Source: Alishewanella longhuensis
GTDB lineage: Bacteria > Pseudomonadota > Gammaproteobacteria > Enterobacterales > Alteromonadaceae
Reading direction: 5' to 3'
NCBI RefSeq assembly: GCF_014653435.1
Contig: NZ_BNAO01000002.1
Location: forward strand, 160,672-224,671
Length of the DNA stretch: 64,000 nt
The position numbers were made by a program, and so were the translations under genes. The notes under the pieces were generated by a model. That model had not been told where the DNA came from. It searched no databases and saw only the letters and a list, made by a program, of their open reading frames with translations. This document shows positions 10,651-19,524 of the stretch, piece after piece (positions within the stretch are counted from its first letter, which is position 1; each line of letters starts with the position of its first letter).

Positions 10651-11145
10651 TTAATCCAAATCATTTAACGGCCAGCTAACGATATAGTCTTCAAACTTAT
10701 CCATATCGACCTGGTCCTCAGAGATGGTTTTATTCCGCACCGACATTTGCTTTTTGTGCATCAGACTTTTTTTGCCACCATTTAATAATGGATGCCAGGA
10801 AGGTAAACCACGCCCTTCATGTAAACGACGATAAGCGCAGCTGTTGGGCATAAAGAAAATATCTTTAAGGTTTTCTTTGGTTAGCTTAATACAATCGGGC
10901 ACTAACACCGTGCGCAAATCGTATTGGGTACATTCACACTTGTGGCTATTTAAATAACGACAGGCAATATTGCTAAAGTGAACTTGCTCATCCTGATGGA
11001 TGACTGCGGTAGGACCTTCGTCTTCATCATCATCAATAAATTTATTTAAACAGCATTTGGCACAACCATCACAGAGTGCCTCCCACTCTTCGGTATTCAT
11101 TTCGGCCAGTGTTTTATGCTGCCAAAAGTTTTCTGCTAGTGTCAT
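10651..11145 (-). CDS. ycgN: YcgN family cysteine-cluster protein
   Basis: A 164-residue member of the YcgN/UPF0260 family. It carries the cysteine cluster CDGCAKCC near residues 25-32 and further Cys residues at CRYL, CECTQYD, DCIK and SCAYRR, a pattern that suggests metal or Fe-S binding. Function is not established. It directly follows ycgM with no gap and is followed after 3 bp by the MscS gene; the ycgM-ycgN pairing near minCDE is also found in E. coli. Confidence 0.9.
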   Translation of the reverse strand: MTLAENFWQHKTLAEMNTEEWEALCDGCAKCCLNKFIDDDEDEGPTAVIHQDEQVHFSNIACRYLNSHKCECTQYDLRTVLVPDCIKLTKENLKDIFFMPNSCAYRRLHEGRGLPSWHPLLNGGKKSLMHKKQMSVRNKTISEDQVDMDKFEDYIVSWPLNDLD

Positions 11146-11808
11146 TTAGTTTGTTACCAGGGTAGTGATTGAGAAAAAATCGGCCAGTTGTAGCTGCAAG
11201 GTATCGCCGGCTTCTAATGGCCCCACGCCAGCCGGTGTGCCGGTAAGTACCACATCGCCTGGCAACAGGGTAAAATGCTGGCTCATTTCGCTAATTAATT
11301 GACTAATGCCACGGATCATATTGGCACTGTTACCCTGCTGACGCAGTTCGCCATTTACCGTTAGGCTGAAATCTAATTGCTGTGGATGTTGCACCGCCTG
11401 TTTCGGTACAAAGCCACTTAGCGGGCAAGCACCGTCAAAACCTTTGGCAATTTCCCAGGGACGGCCCAGTTGCTTTAATTTAGCCTGCACCTCACGTAAG
11501 GTTAAATCCAGCGCCAAGCCATAACCCCAAATTGCCTCATTGACTTCGGCAAAGCTGGCCTGCTTTAACGGTTTGGCAATTAACACGGCAATTTCCAGCT
11601 CGTTATGCACGGCACCTTGCGTTGTAGGGATGCTAAAGCCCGGAGTCAAAGGTACCAAAGCCGTAGTCGGTTTAATAAAGAACAAGGCCTCTGCAGCCGT
11701 TTTGCTCTGCATCTCAGCAATATGATCTTGATAGTTTTGACCAATGCACACCACCTTACCCAGCGGTAAATCGATGTGTTGTAATGCTACAGTTTGATGC
11801 TGGTACAT
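11146..11808 (-). CDS. ycgM: fumarylacetoacetate hydrolase family protein YcgM
   Basis: A 220-residue single-domain FAH-family enzyme, the YcgM/FAHD1 type, whose known members act on acylpyruvates or oxaloacetate. Family marks visible are CIGQNYQDH near the N terminus, the acidic metal ligands in HNELEIAVLI, then GYGLALDLTLREVQ, AKGFDGACP and the C-terminal VVLTGTPAGVGPL. The start abuts the mltB stop and its stop abuts ycgN, so all belong to one transcript. The exact substrate here is unknown. Confidence 0.88.
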   Translation of the reverse strand: MYQHQTVALQHIDLPLGKVVCIGQNYQDHIAEMQSKTAAEALFFIKPTTALVPLTPGFSIPTTQGAVHNELEIAVLIAKPLKQASFAEVNEAIWGYGLALDLTLREVQAKLKQLGRPWEIAKGFDGACPLSGFVPKQAVQHPQQLDFSLTVNGELRQQGNSANMIRGISQLISEMSQHFTLLPGDVVLTGTPAGVGPLEAGDTLQLQLADFFSITTLVTN

Positions 11809-12849
11809 TTAGCCTTGCTCCGCCACGATAAGATCTGCCAGATAGCCGACACTGGTAACAAAATAGTAAGAGCGGTTCCAGTGCATCAGGCTTTTGTAGT
11901 TATGATAGGCTAAGAAAGCCCGGCCATCAGGGCCGTCGGGCAATACCAACGCGGCCTGCAAATCACGTTGTGGCAATTGTTCACCGCTTAGTCTGCGCAC
12001 GCCCAGTTTATGCCAGTCAGCAAGGCTGCGCTCTGACGCACTCCAACGTTGTAACCATTCGTTGCGGGCTAAACTACCGCGCTGAATAGCATGCCCCGCA
12101 TCAAAGCCTTTGGGCAGCAACACTTCACGGCCCCAGGTACCATTATTGTCCCAGCCCTGTTGCTTTAAGTAGTAAGCAATAGAGGCAAACACGTCCAGCT
12201 CGTTCGTCCAGATATCTTTTTTACCATCACCATCGCCGTCTTGCGCATAGGCTAAGAAGGAGCTTGGCATAAACTGGCTTTGCCCCATAGCACCAGCCCA
12301 GGAACCTTTCATATCTTCCAGGCTAATATGGCCTTGTGCCAAGATGTCGAGGGCATTAAAAAATTCTTGCTTAAAAAAGGTTTCTCTGCGGCCTTCGTAA
12401 GCCATGGTGGCAAGCGCTGAAGGAATAGAAAAATTACCCATAAAACGACCAAAACTGCTTTCTAAACCCCAGAGAGCGATAATAAAGCGCGGTTGCACGC
12501 CATAACGTTTGCCGATTTCTTCTAATTGCGGCAAATATTTTTGATAACGTTCACGCGCCATCCGGATCCGCGTCTCACTGACTCGCTTAGGTAGATAGGT
12601 ATTTAATGTCTCTACTATTTCAGGTTGACTTTTATCCGCACTGATGGCTCTTTCATAAAAGGTGAGTGAACTAAAAACGGCATCTAACAACGCAGCATCA
12701 TAACCTTTGGCTTGCGCTTCCACTTTTAATGCCGCTGTGTATGCAGCATAGTCAGGCTTAGTATTATCAGTACTGGTTTGAGCAAAAGAAAACTGACTAA
12801 TTGCTAACATGAAACCCGCTACCATGCAGCGATTTAATGAGAAACCCAT
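11809..12849 (-). CDS. lytic murein transglycosylase, MltB family
   Basis: Cleaves peptidoglycan glycan strands non-hydrolytically. Residues 1-23 form a signal peptide ending SFAQ, without a lipobox, so the product is likely periplasmic and soluble rather than lipidated like MltB. The catalytic Glu is E130 in ALWGLESSFGR; GAMGQSQFMPSSF and DGDGDGKKDIW match the MltB core. At 346 residues it ends after the catalytic domain, with no peptidoglycan-binding domain. It lies between ycgL (22 bp) and ycgM (no gap). Confidence 0.9.
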   Translation of the reverse strand: MGFSLNRCMVAGFMLAISQFSFAQTSTDNTKPDYAAYTAALKVEAQAKGYDAALLDAVFSSLTFYERAISADKSQPEIVETLNTYLPKRVSETRIRMARERYQKYLPQLEEIGKRYGVQPRFIIALWGLESSFGRFMGNFSIPSALATMAYEGRRETFFKQEFFNALDILAQGHISLEDMKGSWAGAMGQSQFMPSSFLAYAQDGDGDGKKDIWTNELDVFASIAYYLKQQGWDNNGTWGREVLLPKGFDAGHAIQRGSLARNEWLQRWSASERSLADWHKLGVRRLSGEQLPQRDLQAALVLPDGPDGRAFLAYHNYKSLMHWNRSYYFVTSVGYLADLIVAEQG

Positions 12850-12871
12850 AATAAAAACACTCCCTTTCCTC

Positions 12872-13150
12872 TTAACGGCTTAGATTGTTCGCCGCCTTAT
12901 GCGCAGCTAACAAATTTTCTGGTGGTGGTGGTAATTGCAAATAAAAGCCTTGCTCAACTAAAGCGGCCCTTAACTTATTGATATCAATCTGTGCCAGATG
13001 TTCCCGTTTTGCCAGATTAATTACAGTCACCAGCTCGGGTTTACCAAAGCTTTGTAATAACAACGCAGGAACTTTACTAAAGTCGTCCCGCTTTTCTATA
13101 TATAAATAGGTGCCTTCTTTGCGCAGGCTACGATAAACGGCGCATAACAT
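12872..13150 (-). CDS. ycgL: YcgL domain protein
   Basis: A 92-residue protein of the YcgL family, recognised by [18 protein letters not shown] and the middle [12 protein letters not shown]. Function is unknown. It is first in the operon ycgL-mltB-ycgM-ycgN-MscS and is divergent from minC across 110 bp, as in E. coli and Shewanella. The C terminus has a short proline run LPPPPE. Confidence 0.92.
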   Translation of the reverse strand: MLCAVYRSLRKEGTYLYIEKRDDFSKVPALLLQSFGKPELVTVINLAKREHLAQIDINKLRAALVEQGFYLQLPPPPENLLAAHKAANNLSR

Positions 13151-13260
13151 ACAATAAAACTACTTCGCTAACTTGCCTAACAGATAGCAAGACTATAACA
13201 TGAAGCGCATGTATAACGCTGCCACGGCAGTGATAATAATAGTAAAAGCGCTGAATTTTT

Positions 13261-14001
13261 ATGTCTGAACACTCCTTAGAATTAAAGGGCAGTTTATTCC
13301 CTTTGTCCGTGTTACATTGTACTGATGCAAGTGCCGCCACTCTCGGCCCGCTGTTAAGCGCTAAATTAGCGCAAGCACCCGGTTTTTTTTATCAGGCGCC
13401 CATAGTGCTTAATCTGCAAGACTGCGTGGATGTACCCGATTTTGCAGCATTAAAGCACTTATTTAGTGAGCTGAAATTGGTATTAGTTGGGGTAACAGGA
13501 GCCAGTGCCAGTGTTAAAACAGCGGCGCAGCAGGCGGGGTTAGCCGTACTGCAAGCCGGTAAAGCAGCTACAACAAAATCTGCAGCCAGTGAAGCGCATA
13601 GCACATCATCGTCAGCGCAATCAGCTCAGAAAACAGCGGCAACGCACTCCCTCGCAGCACAACCAGTGATGATGGATAGTAAAGTGGTTGAACAAACTGT
13701 GAGATCCGGCCAACAAATTTATGCTAAAGGTGCCGATTTGATTGTTAAAGGTGCCGTTGGTGCCGGTGCGGAAGTGATTGCTGATGGCAATATTCATATT
13801 TATGGTTCATTGCGCGGCAAAGCGATTGCAGGGGCCAGTGGTGATACCAGCAAACGTATTTACTGTTATAACATGCAGGCTGAACTGGTATCCGTGGCCG
13901 GAAACTATTGGTTAAGCGAAAGCCTGCAAGGTGAGTTTTGGGGCAAACCGGCTTGCATTAAATTGCAGGACGAGACGTTAGTCATTTCAGAATTAGTGTA
14001 A
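13261..14001 (+). CDS. minC: septum site-determining protein MinC
   Basis: Blocks FtsZ ring assembly away from midcell as MinD's partner. The N-terminal MinC_N domain (about 1-110, LELKGSLFPLSVLH) is joined by an Ala/Ser/Gln-rich linker (about 110-140) to the C-terminal beta-helix (about 145-246), seen in VRSGQQIYAKGADLIV, GAEVIADGNIHIYG and LRGKAIAGASGD. Length 246 is close to the usual 230. It is first of minC-minD-minE, with minD 11 bp downstream. Confidence 0.96.
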   Translation: MSEHSLELKGSLFPLSVLHCTDASAATLGPLLSAKLAQAPGFFYQAPIVLNLQDCVDVPDFAALKHLFSELKLVLVGVTGASASVKTAAQQAGLAVLQAGKAATTKSAASEAHSTSSSAQSAQKTAATHSLAAQPVMMDSKVVEQTVRSGQQIYAKGADLIVKGAVGAGAEVIADGNIHIYGSLRGKAIAGASGDTSKRIYCYNMQAELVSVAGNYWLSESLQGEFWGKPACIKLQDETLVISELV

Positions 14002-14012
14002 GGAACCTCACT

Positions 14013-14822
14013 ATGGCAAAGATTATTGTGGTTACATCGGGCAAAGGCGGTGTCGGTAAAACCACCTCCAGCGCGGCTATTGGCACTGGGCTGGCACTTG
14101 CCGGACACAAAACAGTTATTGTTGACTTTGATATCGGTTTACGCAATTTAGATTTAATTATGGGCTGCGAGCGTCGGGTGGTCTATGATTTCGTTAACGT
14201 CATTAACGGCGAAGCGAACCTAAAGCAAACGCTGATTAAAGATAAAAGAGTCGACAACCTGTTTATCTTACCCGCTTCGCAAACCCGTGATAAAGACGCC
14301 CTGACGAAAGAGGGTGTAGAGCGGGTATTAAACGAACTCGCCCAGGACTTTGATTTTATCTTATGCGACTCGCCAGCAGGTATTGAGTCTGGTGCTATGA
14401 TGGCATTGTACTTCGCTGATGAAGCTGTAGTTGTGACTAACCCGGAAGTGTCATCGGTACGAGATTCGGATCGCATTATAGGTATGCTTTCCAGTAAGTC
14501 TCGTCGGGCCGAGCAAGGCTTAGAGGGCATTAAAGAACACTTGCTTCTTACTCGCTACAACCCTGAACGAGTGCAAAAGGGTGAGATGCTCAGCGTAGAA
14601 GATGTAAAAGAAATCCTGGCAATAGAACTTATTGGTGTTATTCCAGAATCACAAGCTGTGTTAAATGCATCAAACTCAGGCCAGCCAGTGATTATGGATA
14701 AAGACAGTGATGCCGGTCAGGCTTATTTGGACACTGTACAGCGCCTGCTCGGTGAGAAAGTGCCGTTGCGCTTTTTAACCGTGGAGAAAAAAGGTTTTAT
14801 CAAAAGGATTTTTGGAGGATAA
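14013..14822 (+). CDS. minD: septum site-determining ATPase MinD
   Basis: A membrane-bound ParA-type ATPase whose pole-to-pole oscillation with MinE positions the division site. The deviant Walker A is GKGGVGKTT (10-18); FDIGLRNLDLIMGCERRVVYD and LCDSPAGIESGA are typical. The C-terminal GFIKRIFGG is the amphipathic membrane-targeting helix. Length 269 is standard. It sits between minC (11 bp) and minE (3 bp). Confidence 0.98.
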   Translation: MAKIIVVTSGKGGVGKTTSSAAIGTGLALAGHKTVIVDFDIGLRNLDLIMGCERRVVYDFVNVINGEANLKQTLIKDKRVDNLFILPASQTRDKDALTKEGVERVLNELAQDFDFILCDSPAGIESGAMMALYFADEAVVVTNPEVSSVRDSDRIIGMLSSKSRRAEQGLEGIKEHLLLTRYNPERVQKGEMLSVEDVKEILAIELIGVIPESQAVLNASNSGQPVIMDKDSDAGQAYLDTVQRLLGEKVPLRFLTVEKKGFIKRIFGG

Positions 14823-14825
14823 CTG

Positions 14826-15086
14826 ATGTCGTTACTGGACTATTTTCGTTCAAAGAAAACCAATACCGCCAGCACGGCAAAAGAGCGGCTGCAAATTATT
14901 GTAGCGCATGAGCGTAAACGTCGCTCTGGTCCGGATTATCTGCCACAATTAGAACGTGATATTTTGGAAGTAATTCGTAAGTATGTTGATATTCCAGCTG
15001 ATCAAATTGCCGTATCGCTGGAGCAACGCAGTGACGAACTGTCAGTACTTGAACTGAACGTCACTTTCCCCGATGAAAAGCGCTAG
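14826..15086 (+). CDS. minE: cell division topological specificity factor MinE
   Basis: Stimulates MinD ATPase and drives its oscillation. The N-terminal part has the anti-MinCD helix with [14 protein letters not shown], and the C-terminal domain ends in VTFPDEKR. At 86 residues it is the normal size. It starts 3 bp after minD; the next gene follows after a 38-bp gap with its own AAGGAG ribosome binding site. Confidence 0.97.
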   Translation: MSLLDYFRSKKTNTASTAKERLQIIVAHERKRRSGPDYLPQLERDILEVIRKYVDIPADQIAVSLEQRSDELSVLELNVTFPDEKR

Positions 15087-15124
15087 TTGCGCTTTTCTTT
15101 TAACTTCTGTCAAAGGAGCAGACA

Positions 15125-16849
15125 ATGCGCAAGACCCTCATCGCCGCCGCAATCATAGCCGCAGGCGTAGCTGGCTATTATGCCATCAATAAAACATCTT
15201 CACCTGCAAGCGTAAACCTGAGCGAGCTGGAGTACGTTCCTGCTGATACAGCATTGTTTTCCGGCCAGTTTACCGCCATTGATCTGGTGTCGTATTTAAA
15301 AAGTCTTGGCATGTCATCTGAGCAGTTAAACAATGATGAAATGCAACAGGCCATGGCGGCATTATCCGCAGAATCGTCGCCAGCAGTGAAATTTGGTGTT
15401 GCACTGTTTCAAGACTATATGACTATTCTGGGTGCACCAGATGATTTTGTAAAAAACACTGGTATCGCCGCAAAAACTCGCTCTCTTACCTATCTGGTAG
15501 GTGCAGCACCAGTAGCACGCTTTGAAGTAACAGATGCTGCCGCCTTTCAGGCATTTTTTGAGCGTGCAGCAGCGAAAAGCGGTGTTATTTATCAAACCCA
15601 ACAATTAGCCGGGCATAGCTATCAGGTTTATTCATTAAGTGAATTACTCGATGGCTTAGAACTATTGGTTAGCGTTGATCGCGGTTGGGGCACAGTAGCG
15701 CTGCATAGCAGTAAGCTACCAGAAACACACCGTGCTCAAGCTTTAGCACAACAAAAACCGACGCAAAACCTGGGCAATAACAGCAAGCTTGCTGATATCA
15801 GTAAGAAGTACCAGCTAAAACAAGATGGTTTAGGCTTTTTCAGTACGGAACAACTCGGTTTAGCCTTTACCACAACCGACGGTAACCAACTGGCTAAAGA
15901 TTTACAGCTAACTTTTACCGGTGGCTTACCAGAACCATTACACATTTGGCACACCGCAGAGTGTCGTGCCGATGTTGCCATGCTCACCAAAACCTGGCCA
16001 GGTTTAGTGATGGATGCGGAGATTAAGCAGCAAAATGCCTCTGGCATGGCGATGAGCAGTAAAATGCTATTTCCAACGGAGAGCAAAATTGCGCTGGAGG
16101 GGCTACAGGGCCTGCAAGGTTATATTCCAAGCAGCCTAAATGGTAGCCTGCACTCATCAATGTTCTATATGGCATTAGGGACTGAGATTAGTCAGCTAAC
16201 ACCCGCTATCAGCAAAATCTGGGCGGGTATGACAGATCTCAGCCTGAAGTGTGAACCACTAGTAGCCGTGCAGCAACAGCTGAAAGATCAAAACCCAATG
16301 ATGATGTTAGCAATGGCAGGTATGGCAGCAAATGGTTTACAAGGCGTTTCTGTGACCATCAACGGCTTTAGTATGGATATGGCTACCGGCCAACCTACCT
16401 CTGCCGATGCGCTAATTACCTTATCTGCCGATAACCCGCAAGCGCTATTAGCCAATGCTAAAGCTATGGTACCGCCATTAGCAGGTATTACACTACCGGC
16501 GGATGGTGAAGAAATTTCTGTAGCGGAAATTTTCCCGCCCATCGCCATGATGGGTTTAGATGCCAGATTAAAAGCTAGCGGTAATCACTTATTACTTTAT
16601 GTTGGCGACAAAGCGAAAGCGCAAGCCGACGTTATTGGCAAAGAAAAGCTCCGTAAAAATGGTTTAATGTCTTTCGGTATGGACTATAAGCAATTCTTTA
16701 CTGCGATGTCTGACATGATCACCATGTCTGGCCAGCCAATGCCACCTGAGCTAGAGTCTATGATGAATACCGATATGCAGTTAGGTTTGTCTTTCGGCAT
16801 TGATCAACACGGCGTGGTCATCGCTACTGATATGAAATTAGCGGAGTAA
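15125..16849 (+). CDS. unrecognised exported or membrane-anchored protein
   Basis: A 574-residue protein I do not recognise. Residues 5-24 form a hydrophobic N-terminal segment (signal peptide or anchor) followed by a Ser/Pro-rich stretch, so most of the chain is probably periplasmic. It opens with LEYVPADTALFSGQF, which resembles the start of proteins of the DUF3352 kind (a weak resemblance). Methionine-rich pieces occur late (PMMMLAMAGMAANG, MPPELESMMNTDMQ). It follows minE by 38 bp with a good SD and is closed by a strong terminator, so it may be co-transcribed with minCDE. No catalytic motif is seen. Confidence 0.75.
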   Translation: MRKTLIAAAIIAAGVAGYYAINKTSSPASVNLSELEYVPADTALFSGQFTAIDLVSYLKSLGMSSEQLNNDEMQQAMAALSAESSPAVKFGVALFQDYMTILGAPDDFVKNTGIAAKTRSLTYLVGAAPVARFEVTDAAAFQAFFERAAAKSGVIYQTQQLAGHSYQVYSLSELLDGLELLVSVDRGWGTVALHSSKLPETHRAQALAQQKPTQNLGNNSKLADISKKYQLKQDGLGFFSTEQLGLAFTTTDGNQLAKDLQLTFTGGLPEPLHIWHTAECRADVAMLTKTWPGLVMDAEIKQQNASGMAMSSKMLFPTESKIALEGLQGLQGYIPSSLNGSLHSSMFYMALGTEISQLTPAISKIWAGMTDLSLKCEPLVAVQQQLKDQNPMMMLAMAGMAANGLQGVSVTINGFSMDMATGQPTSADALITLSADNPQALLANAKAMVPPLAGITLPADGEEISVAEIFPPIAMMGLDARLKASGNHLLLYVGDKAKAQADVIGKEKLRKNGLMSFGMDYKQFFTAMSDMITMSGQPMPPELESMMNTDMQLGLSFGIDQHGVVIATDMKLAE

Positions 16850-16868
16850 TTCCTGCTAAGCTAACAGT

Positions 16869-16898
16869 AAAGCCAGAGCATTGCTCTGGCTTTTTTTA
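16869..16898 (+). terminator. Rho-independent terminator after the post-minE gene
   Basis: AAAGCCAGAGC (16869-16879) pairs with GCTCTGGCTTT (16883-16893) around a three-base loop, followed by a T run to 16897. It ends the minCDE-side transcript; rarD converges just beyond. Confidence 0.93.
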
Positions 16899-16899
16899 T

Positions 16900-17802
16900 T
16901 TAGACTACTCGGTTACGTCTTGCCCTACTCGCCAACCAAGCATCCACACTGTAACAACATAAGGCCAGCCAAATTAAACCGAAGGTAAATAAGCGCTCTG
17001 CCGCAAAAGGCTCTTTATATAACCAGACACCAAAAACAAACATTAAGGTTGGGCCTATATATTGGAAAAACCCCATAGTAGATAACTGCAATCTGCGGGC
17101 TCCGGCAATGAAACACAGCAAAGGAACCGTTGTCACCAGACCTGCAGCAATTAAATAGGCATTTAAACCAAGGCTGTTTTGCGCGAAATTGGCAGCAGAA
17201 CTATCGGCCAATGCCCACCAATACCACAAGGCTACCGGCAGTAATAACAAGGACTCGAAAAATAACCCTTTAATGGCATCAACCGCTAATTTTTTTCTTA
17301 GCAAACCATAAAGTGCAAAAGAGCCCGCTAGCACCAGGGCTATCCAAGGGACAGCGCCATAGCTGATGATTTGCCACAACACCCCGCTAGCTGCTAACAC
17401 TACCGCAAACCATTGCAAACGCCGTAAACGCTCACCTAAAAACAGCATCCCAAGCAGCACATTAAGCAAAGGATTAATGTAATAGCCTAAGCTCGCATCC
17501 AGCATATGAGCATTATTTACCGCCCAAATAAATAACCACCAGTTACCGCCCAGTAACAGTGAAGAAAGCAGTAACCAAAGCAGTAATTTGGGCTTGGCTA
17601 ATATCGCCAGCGTATCACGCCCTTGCTTTAGCAGTAAAATAACCAGCAGCAAAAGTAAAAAAGCCCAGACAATACGATGCACCAAAATTTCCGGTGCAGG
17701 GATGAAATCAATTTGCTTAAAATAAAGCGGGGCTATGCCCCAGAGGGTGTAAGCACTGGCAGCAAAAATACCACCAAGCTTTTGTTCACGCGTTAAAGAC
17801 AT
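16900..17802 (-). CDS. rarD: RarD family EamA-type transporter
   Basis: A ten-helix inner-membrane permease of the drug/metabolite superfamily, RarD subfamily; the substrate is not known. Family motifs: GIFAASAYTLWGIAPLYFK at the N terminus, GGNWWLFIWAVNNAHMLDASLGYYINPLL in the middle and FFQYIGPTLMFVFGVWLYKEPF near the end. An open frame runs 44 codons further upstream, but ATG at 17800-17802 follows GGAG at five bases and matches the family start MSLTREQKLGG, giving 300 residues (E. coli 296). It converges on the terminator at 16869. Confidence 0.9.
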   Translation of the reverse strand: MSLTREQKLGGIFAASAYTLWGIAPLYFKQIDFIPAPEILVHRIVWAFLLLLLVILLLKQGRDTLAILAKPKLLLWLLLSSLLLGGNWWLFIWAVNNAHMLDASLGYYINPLLNVLLGMLFLGERLRRLQWFAVVLAASGVLWQIISYGAVPWIALVLAGSFALYGLLRKKLAVDAIKGLFFESLLLLPVALWYWWALADSSAANFAQNSLGLNAYLIAAGLVTTVPLLCFIAGARRLQLSTMGFFQYIGPTLMFVFGVWLYKEPFAAERLFTFGLIWLALCCYSVDAWLASRARRNRVV

Positions 17803-17931
17803 ACTAACTCCGCCATGCAAGCGGCGATTATAAAGCTTTACGCTCTGGCTGCCTAACCTAATCTGGAAAAATAATGCTCCAGAGCACATCGTCGTTTTGC
17901 AGGAATAGTTAGGGTGTGTTGACGTTTTATG

Positions 17932-17962
17932 CAAAAAATAAACCCGGCTTGCACCGGGTTTA
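17932..17962 (-). terminator. terminator of the DUF4397 lipoprotein gene
   Basis: A 9-bp stem TAAACCCGG (17939-17947) / CCGGGTTTA (17954-17962) with a six-base loop. On the minus strand it is followed by a T run with ATTTTTTG, placing it 25 bp past the lipoprotein stop. Confidence 0.88.
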
Positions 17963-17986
17963 TTGTTAAATGGAAGGAAAAACTGA

Positions 17987-19375
17987 TTACTCTACAGCAA
18001 CAAAGTCATCTAACAGAATTAAACCTACATCACCGGTCAAACCTGCACCGTCACGCGCTATTGCGGTGTAGATACGGTTTGCCGCTAGGTCTAATGCTAC
18101 AGGGCCTATTGCCGCTGTCTTGCTACCCGTTGGTGTTACCGTTACTACGTATTCACCGGCGTTTAATGATACATAACCTGTTTCTTGTTTAAACTCTACT
18201 GCAGCAAAGGCTGGCGTCGCCTCGCTAATATCGTTGGTTGCTGTGACATAGATATCAACCGGACCAGCCAGAGTAGAACCGTGGACGATACGAACCTGAG
18301 CTTCTGTTGCAATACGTCTTGGCATGTCGGCTAACACTAGCGGTTCAATACTGCCTTCACCTAAGGAACCCACCGCTAACACGCTGTAAAAGGCCCCTTT
18401 CATTAGCTCTAAATCAGCATTGATTACCACTACGCTGTTATCGGCTGCCGCAGCAACTTTAACATTGTAAGTGTCAGGCGCGACACCGACGTAATCGGTA
18501 AAGTTAGGGAAAGACAAGGCTTCAACCAATTTGATGCTGTCGTTCACGATAACATCAACCGCAGGAGCATCTGAGACGTTGTGCACTACACGCACTGAGG
18601 CGGTAGTATCAACATCGGTAATATCAAAGAAACTGCCATCCGGTGCAACGGCTAACAGCGATACCGGTGACATGCCTGACAATCGGTTATTTATTGCTGC
18701 AACAACCAGATCTGTACCACCAGCAAGTTCCAACGCACCTGAGTCGAATACGACTGTCTGTTCACCAGGTAGCGTGATGCGCACACGATAGTTACCCGCT
18801 GGCACCTCTACAGCACCGGTAAACTGTTTAAAATCTAAGGTTGCTAATGCCGCACCTAACGCATCATCTGGTGCGGTTACATGCACATCTACCGTCGGTG
18901 CAGCTGAGGCAGCATGTACCACTTGCAGGCGCACATTACCAGCAGCTAGGGCCTCAACATCTGAGGTTACAACCAGCGGCTCTAAGGTCTGCGCAGCGAC
19001 TGAACCGACTGCAAATACTTTATAATTTGTGGCTTCTTCTAGCGTAAGATCCAAAGGTCCTATAACTGTGGCCGTGGCATTGCCCGGCAAGATAGCCTGT
19101 ACTGCGACGTTGTATGTTGCAGGAGGCAAATCAAAATTATCAGAGCTTTGAGCGTACGCCAGGTTTTCGATTACCGGCTCGCCGCCCACCAGTACATTAA
19201 CGTTAGGGGCATCGGAGGAGGCATGAATAACCCGAAGTGTGGCGTCAACCACAACTGGTGGTGGCGGTGGTGGTGGTGGCGGTGGTGGAACAGCCACCGG
19301 ATCACTACTGCTGTTACAAGCACTGAGGGTCGCCAATACAGCGGCGGCTAATGAAAGCTTTAGGATTTTTTTCAT
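17987..19375 (-). CDS. DUF4397 repeat lipoprotein
   Basis: Exported lipoprotein: signal peptide 1-19 with lipobox LSAC, lipidated Cys20. A run of 11 prolines (about 31-41) links the anchor to four DUF4397-like repeats, each opening with a strand such as LRVIHASSDAPNVNV, LQVVHAASAAPTVDV, VRVVHNVSDAPAVDV or VRIVHGSTLAGPVDI. The repeats are beta-rich and may bind a ligand or surface polymer; no function is established for DUF4397. It is monocistronic, with its own terminator, and rnd lies 150 bp upstream. The proline run is encoded by a GGT/GGC-rich tract on the plus strand that could slip in replication. Confidence 0.85.
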   Translation of the reverse strand: MKKILKLSLAAAVLATLSACNSSSDPVAVPPPPPPPPPPPVVVDATLRVIHASSDAPNVNVLVGGEPVIENLAYAQSSDNFDLPPATYNVAVQAILPGNATATVIGPLDLTLEEATNYKVFAVGSVAAQTLEPLVVTSDVEALAAGNVRLQVVHAASAAPTVDVHVTAPDDALGAALATLDFKQFTGAVEVPAGNYRVRITLPGEQTVVFDSGALELAGGTDLVVAAINNRLSGMSPVSLLAVAPDGSFFDITDVDTTASVRVVHNVSDAPAVDVIVNDSIKLVEALSFPNFTDYVGVAPDTYNVKVAAAADNSVVVINADLELMKGAFYSVLAVGSLGEGSIEPLVLADMPRRIATEAQVRIVHGSTLAGPVDIYVTATNDISEATPAFAAVEFKQETGYVSLNAGEYVVTVTPTGSKTAAIGPVALDLAANRIYTAIARDGAGLTGDVGLILLDDFVAVE

Positions 19376-19524
19376 TGTTGTTGCCCTTTAGTTGATTTAA
19401 GCGAAAAAACTTACGCGCTAAAAAACTTAAGCGATCAACAATTATTGTTGGTAAATTTCGGCTATTACGTTGCAAATTTTGCATAGATCCAAAAGCCTTT
19501 GTGAAACGTACTGCAACACCTTCC

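Noticed and set aside
17241-17300. Candidate frameshift in rarD from overlapping short frames
   Set aside because: The minus-strand frame is uninterrupted and full length.
17803-17934. 44-residue N-terminal extension of RarD
   Set aside because: The extension does not look like a membrane protein start; the inner ATG has a good ribosome binding site and matches the family.
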